Assembly: GCA_016935715.1 (NCBI GenBank)
Contig: JAFGQJ010000387.1
Location: 1 to 6,679, forward strand
Direction of reading: 5' to 3'
Origin: Spirochaetales bacterium
GTDB taxonomy: Bacteria; Spirochaetota; Spirochaetia; SZUA-6; DRHE01
DNA: 6,679 bases
The notes beneath the pieces are model-generated. The model saw only the letters and a list, made by a program, of their open reading frames with translations. It was not told where the DNA came from and searched no databases. Positions 4,978-6,679 of the stretch are shown here, piece after piece. Positions within the stretch are counted from its first letter, which is position 1, and each line of letters starts with the position of its first letter. The translations under genes were made by a program, and so were the position numbers.

Positions 4978-6237
4978 ATGGACCAATACTTCCGACGCAA
5001 CACCATAGGCATATCTTCGGTGGAGTTCTGCTGGGGCCTGGGGATGCCCGTGGTGGTCGAATCCGCCTTCCTCCAGCTTTTTCTTCGCAACCTGGGCGCG
5101 AGCAACTTCCTCATCGGGCTGATCCCCACGCTGTTCTCCGGCGGGGCGGCTGTTTTCGCCCTCTTCGCCGGTACCCTGACCGGCCACATCGAGCGCAAAC
5201 GTCCCGCGGTCATCGCCGTGCACATCGCGGCAGCGCTTCCGATCCTCGTCTTCGGGGTCCTGCTGGCCGCAACGGGATTTACCTCCTCGATCCTGCTGGT
5301 GTTCTTCTGCTGCTACGCCCTGTTTTCGGTAGGCGTCGGCTTCATCCTCCCGATCTGGCAGAACTACCTGGTCAAGATCTTCATCCCCCGGCGCTCCATT
5401 TCCGCGCTGTCCGTGATGTGGTTCAGCCAGAGCGTGGCCAAGCTCATCAGCAGCTATCTCGTTCTCAGGATCGTGGAGAAATACTCCTTCTCCGCGGCAG
5501 GCGCCAGCATGATCTTCACCTGCGTGGGTCTGCTCTTTTTCGGAGGCAGCTTCTTCTTCCTTCTTACCCGGGAACAGCCGGTCTCCGACGGGAAATCCGC
5601 GCCTGCCCGACGATCCAGGCTGTTTCAGGGTTTCGGTTCGGTTCTGCACAACCGCAACTTCCTCCTGTTTCTGGGTACCGAGCTGGAGTTCTTCTCCCTG
5701 ATCGGGATCATCTCCTTCTACGCCAACTACGCGACCGAGCACTGCGGCATCGATCCGGCCCTGGCCTCGGGCCTGTTCGTGGCCTTCACCTACATGGGCG
5801 GAATCGCGGCCAACGTGCTGCTGGGCTGGTTTCAGCTGCTGAGCCTGAAAAACAAGTACTGGCTTACCAAGACCCTTGCTGCCCTGGCCGTGCCGCTGAT
5901 CTGCTTCATCTGCAAGCCGTGGGCCTTCTTCCTGGCCAGCTTTCTGTTCGGGGCATCCCGGTCGACCCGGAGCCTGGCGTACCCCCCCGCCGTAAAACGC
6001 CTCTCCGGCCAGGAGGATGCAACCCACTACTTCGCCGTGGCGCCGCTGTTCACCCTGCCGCTGAGCGCAGGTCTCCCGCTGCTCGCGGGAGCCGTCCTGG
6101 ACCGCCTGTCATTCATGGGGGAAGGATCGTACCGGATCGTGTTTCTGTCCATGGCTGCGCTGTCCGCGCTGAGCCTGCTCATCCTCTCCCGCATCGACCC
6201 GGCGGCTCTGCAGCCGGAGCTCGGGGCGGAGCCTTGA
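4978..6237 (+). CDS. Major facilitator superfamily (MFS) transporter
   Basis: A 419-aa inner-membrane protein of typical MFS length. Hydrophobic segments sit at about 10-36, 43-66, 77-99, 103-125, 143-165, 172-196, 227-250, 262-288, 296-312, 314-327, 350-373 and 385-404, consistent with 12 helices in two halves. A charged central loop lies at 197-226. Between helices 2 and 3, GTLTGHIERKRPAVI (65-79) matches MFS motif A (G-x-x-x-D/G-x-x-x-R-K/R), with G69 where Asp is usual. ATG 4978 has no good Shine-Dalgarno (GCAGCAGCGAA precedes it). The 10-nt distance from the previous stop suggests translation depends on coupling. The substrate cannot be predicted: sugar, organic acid and drug carriers all share this architecture. 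The next gene, an alcohol dehydrogenase, starts 32 nt downstream. Confidence 0.92.
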   Translation: MDQYFRRNTIGISSVEFCWGLGMPVVVESAFLQLFLRNLGASNFLIGLIPTLFSGGAAVFALFAGTLTGHIERKRPAVIAVHIAAALPILVFGVLLAATGFTSSILLVFFCCYALFSVGVGFILPIWQNYLVKIFIPRRSISALSVMWFSQSVAKLISSYLVLRIVEKYSFSAAGASMIFTCVGLLFFGGSFFFLLTREQPVSDGKSAPARRSRLFQGFGSVLHNRNFLLFLGTELEFFSLIGIISFYANYATEHCGIDPALASGLFVAFTYMGGIAANVLLGWFQLLSLKNKYWLTKTLAALAVPLICFICKPWAFFLASFLFGASRSTRSLAYPPAVKRLSGQEDATHYFAVAPLFTLPLSAGLPLLAGAVLDRLSFMGEGSYRIVFLSMAALSALSLLILSRIDPAALQPELGAEP

Positions 6238-6269
6238 CCGTTCGGGCCGCGCGGCTCTACCTTTGAAGA

Positions 6270-6679
6270 ATGAACGCTGCACGCATGCGCGCCATGGTAC
6301 TTAACGAGGCGAAGCAGCCCCTGGAACCGGCCGATCTTCCGATTCCCTCGCCGGCGGAGGGACAGATCCTGATCAAAATCGAGGCCTGCGGCATCTGCCG
6401 GACGGACCTCCACATCCTGGACGGGGAGCTGAACCGGCCCAAGCTGCCCCTCGTGATGGGCCACCAGATCGTGGGAACCGTCGATCGGCCGGGGGCCGGC
6501 GTCACCCGGTTCAAAACCGGACAACGGGTGGGCGTACCCTGGCTGGGCAGGACCTGTCAGCGCTGCGCCTACTGCACCAGCGGCCGGGAAAACCTCTGCG
6601 GGCAGGCGAGATTCACCGGCTACCACATCGATGGGGGGTTCGCCGAGTACGCCGTTGCGGACCAGCAGTTCGCCTTTGC
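6270..6679 (+). CDS. Zinc-dependent alcohol dehydrogenase (N-terminal part, runs off window)
   Basis: An open frame to the right edge, 136 codons visible, encodes the GroES-like catalytic domain of a medium-chain zinc alcohol dehydrogenase. These enzymes oxidise alcohols or reduce aldehydes with NAD(P). Visible marks are catalytic-zinc ligand C43 in ACGICRTDLH (39-48), GHQIVG (64-69) with zinc ligand H65, and a complete structural-zinc site C96-x2-C99-x2-C102-x7-C110. Position 66 is Gln where the classical GHE motif has Glu; from memory some subfamilies of bacterial ADHs share this. The Rossmann domain lies beyond the window. ATG 6270 is the first in-frame start, but family members often begin at the equivalent of M6 (ATG 6285). 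No strong Shine-Dalgarno marks either. It lies 32 nt after the transporter and is probably in the same transcript. Substrate is unknown. Confidence 0.93.
   Translation, partial: MNAARMRAMVLNEAKQPLEPADLPIPSPAEGQILIKIEACGICRTDLHILDGELNRPKLPLVMGHQIVGTVDRPGAGVTRFKTGQRVGVPWLGRTCQRCAYCTSGRENLCGQARFTGYHIDGGFAEYAVADQQFAF

Noticed and set aside
4945..6027. A 360-codon minus-strand open frame
   Set aside because: It lies antisense to the MFS gene, whose translation has proper membrane helices. The minus-strand product is a highly charged Gly/Glu/Asp/Gln-rich sequence typical of shadows.

Overview
This is a GC-rich bacterial window (roughly 60% GC by eye) with dense protein coding, sigma70-type promoter elements and one tRNA whose 3' CCA is not encoded. 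No 16S rRNA or other definitive taxonomic marker is present. The mix of a receiver-plus-cyclase-like regulator, a TM-PDZ-like protein and an MFS protein of this type reminds me of free-living spirochaetes, but that is an impression from memory, not something the sequence proves. I see no insertion sequence, integrase, CRISPR array or prophage signature.

Layout. (1) Positions 2619 down to 1 on the minus strand form a tightly packed, probably co-transcribed cluster. It begins with a hotdog-fold (4HBT/YbgC-like) acyl-CoA thioesterase and continues with a 305-aa protein (helical N-terminus plus class III cyclase-like domain), a 338-aa protein (receiver-like N-terminus plus a second, degenerate cyclase-like domain) and the first 89 residues of a membrane-anchored protein with a PDZ-like segment. 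The junctions are a 4-nt GTGA overlap, a 4-nt gap and a 10-nt gap. (2) Positions 2620-2734 are a divergent promoter region. It serves the minus-strand cluster and, on the plus strand, an elongator tRNA-Met(CAU) at 2735-2807 with a near-consensus promoter. (3) Positions 4246-2873 on the minus strand hold a type-2 glycerate kinase (GckA/TtuD, MOFRL family), convergent with the tRNA. (4) From about 4383 the plus strand carries a 194-aa protein of unknown function, a 419-aa MFS transporter and the first 136 residues of a zinc-dependent alcohol dehydrogenase. These are closely spaced and may form one transcript.

The most interesting feature is the pair of adjacent cyclase-like proteins. The 305-aa protein keeps both metal-binding aspartates of class III cyclases (D143, D187) but has lost the transition-state Asn/Arg pair (R253, V257 there). 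The 338-aa protein has lost both metal aspartates (E168, F212) but keeps the Asn (N279), with His283 at the Arg position. Class III active sites form across a dimer interface, so this reciprocal loss is what a C1/C2-like heterodimer would show. Neither protein has the canonical purine-selecting Lys, so a catalytically dead nucleotide sensor or scaffold remains possible. The receiver-like domain on one partner and the TM-PDZ protein downstream suggest a signalling module linked to the envelope. How the thioesterase fits is unknown.

The glycerate kinase, transporter and dehydrogenase are ordinary metabolic genes. Nothing in the window shows that they work in one pathway.
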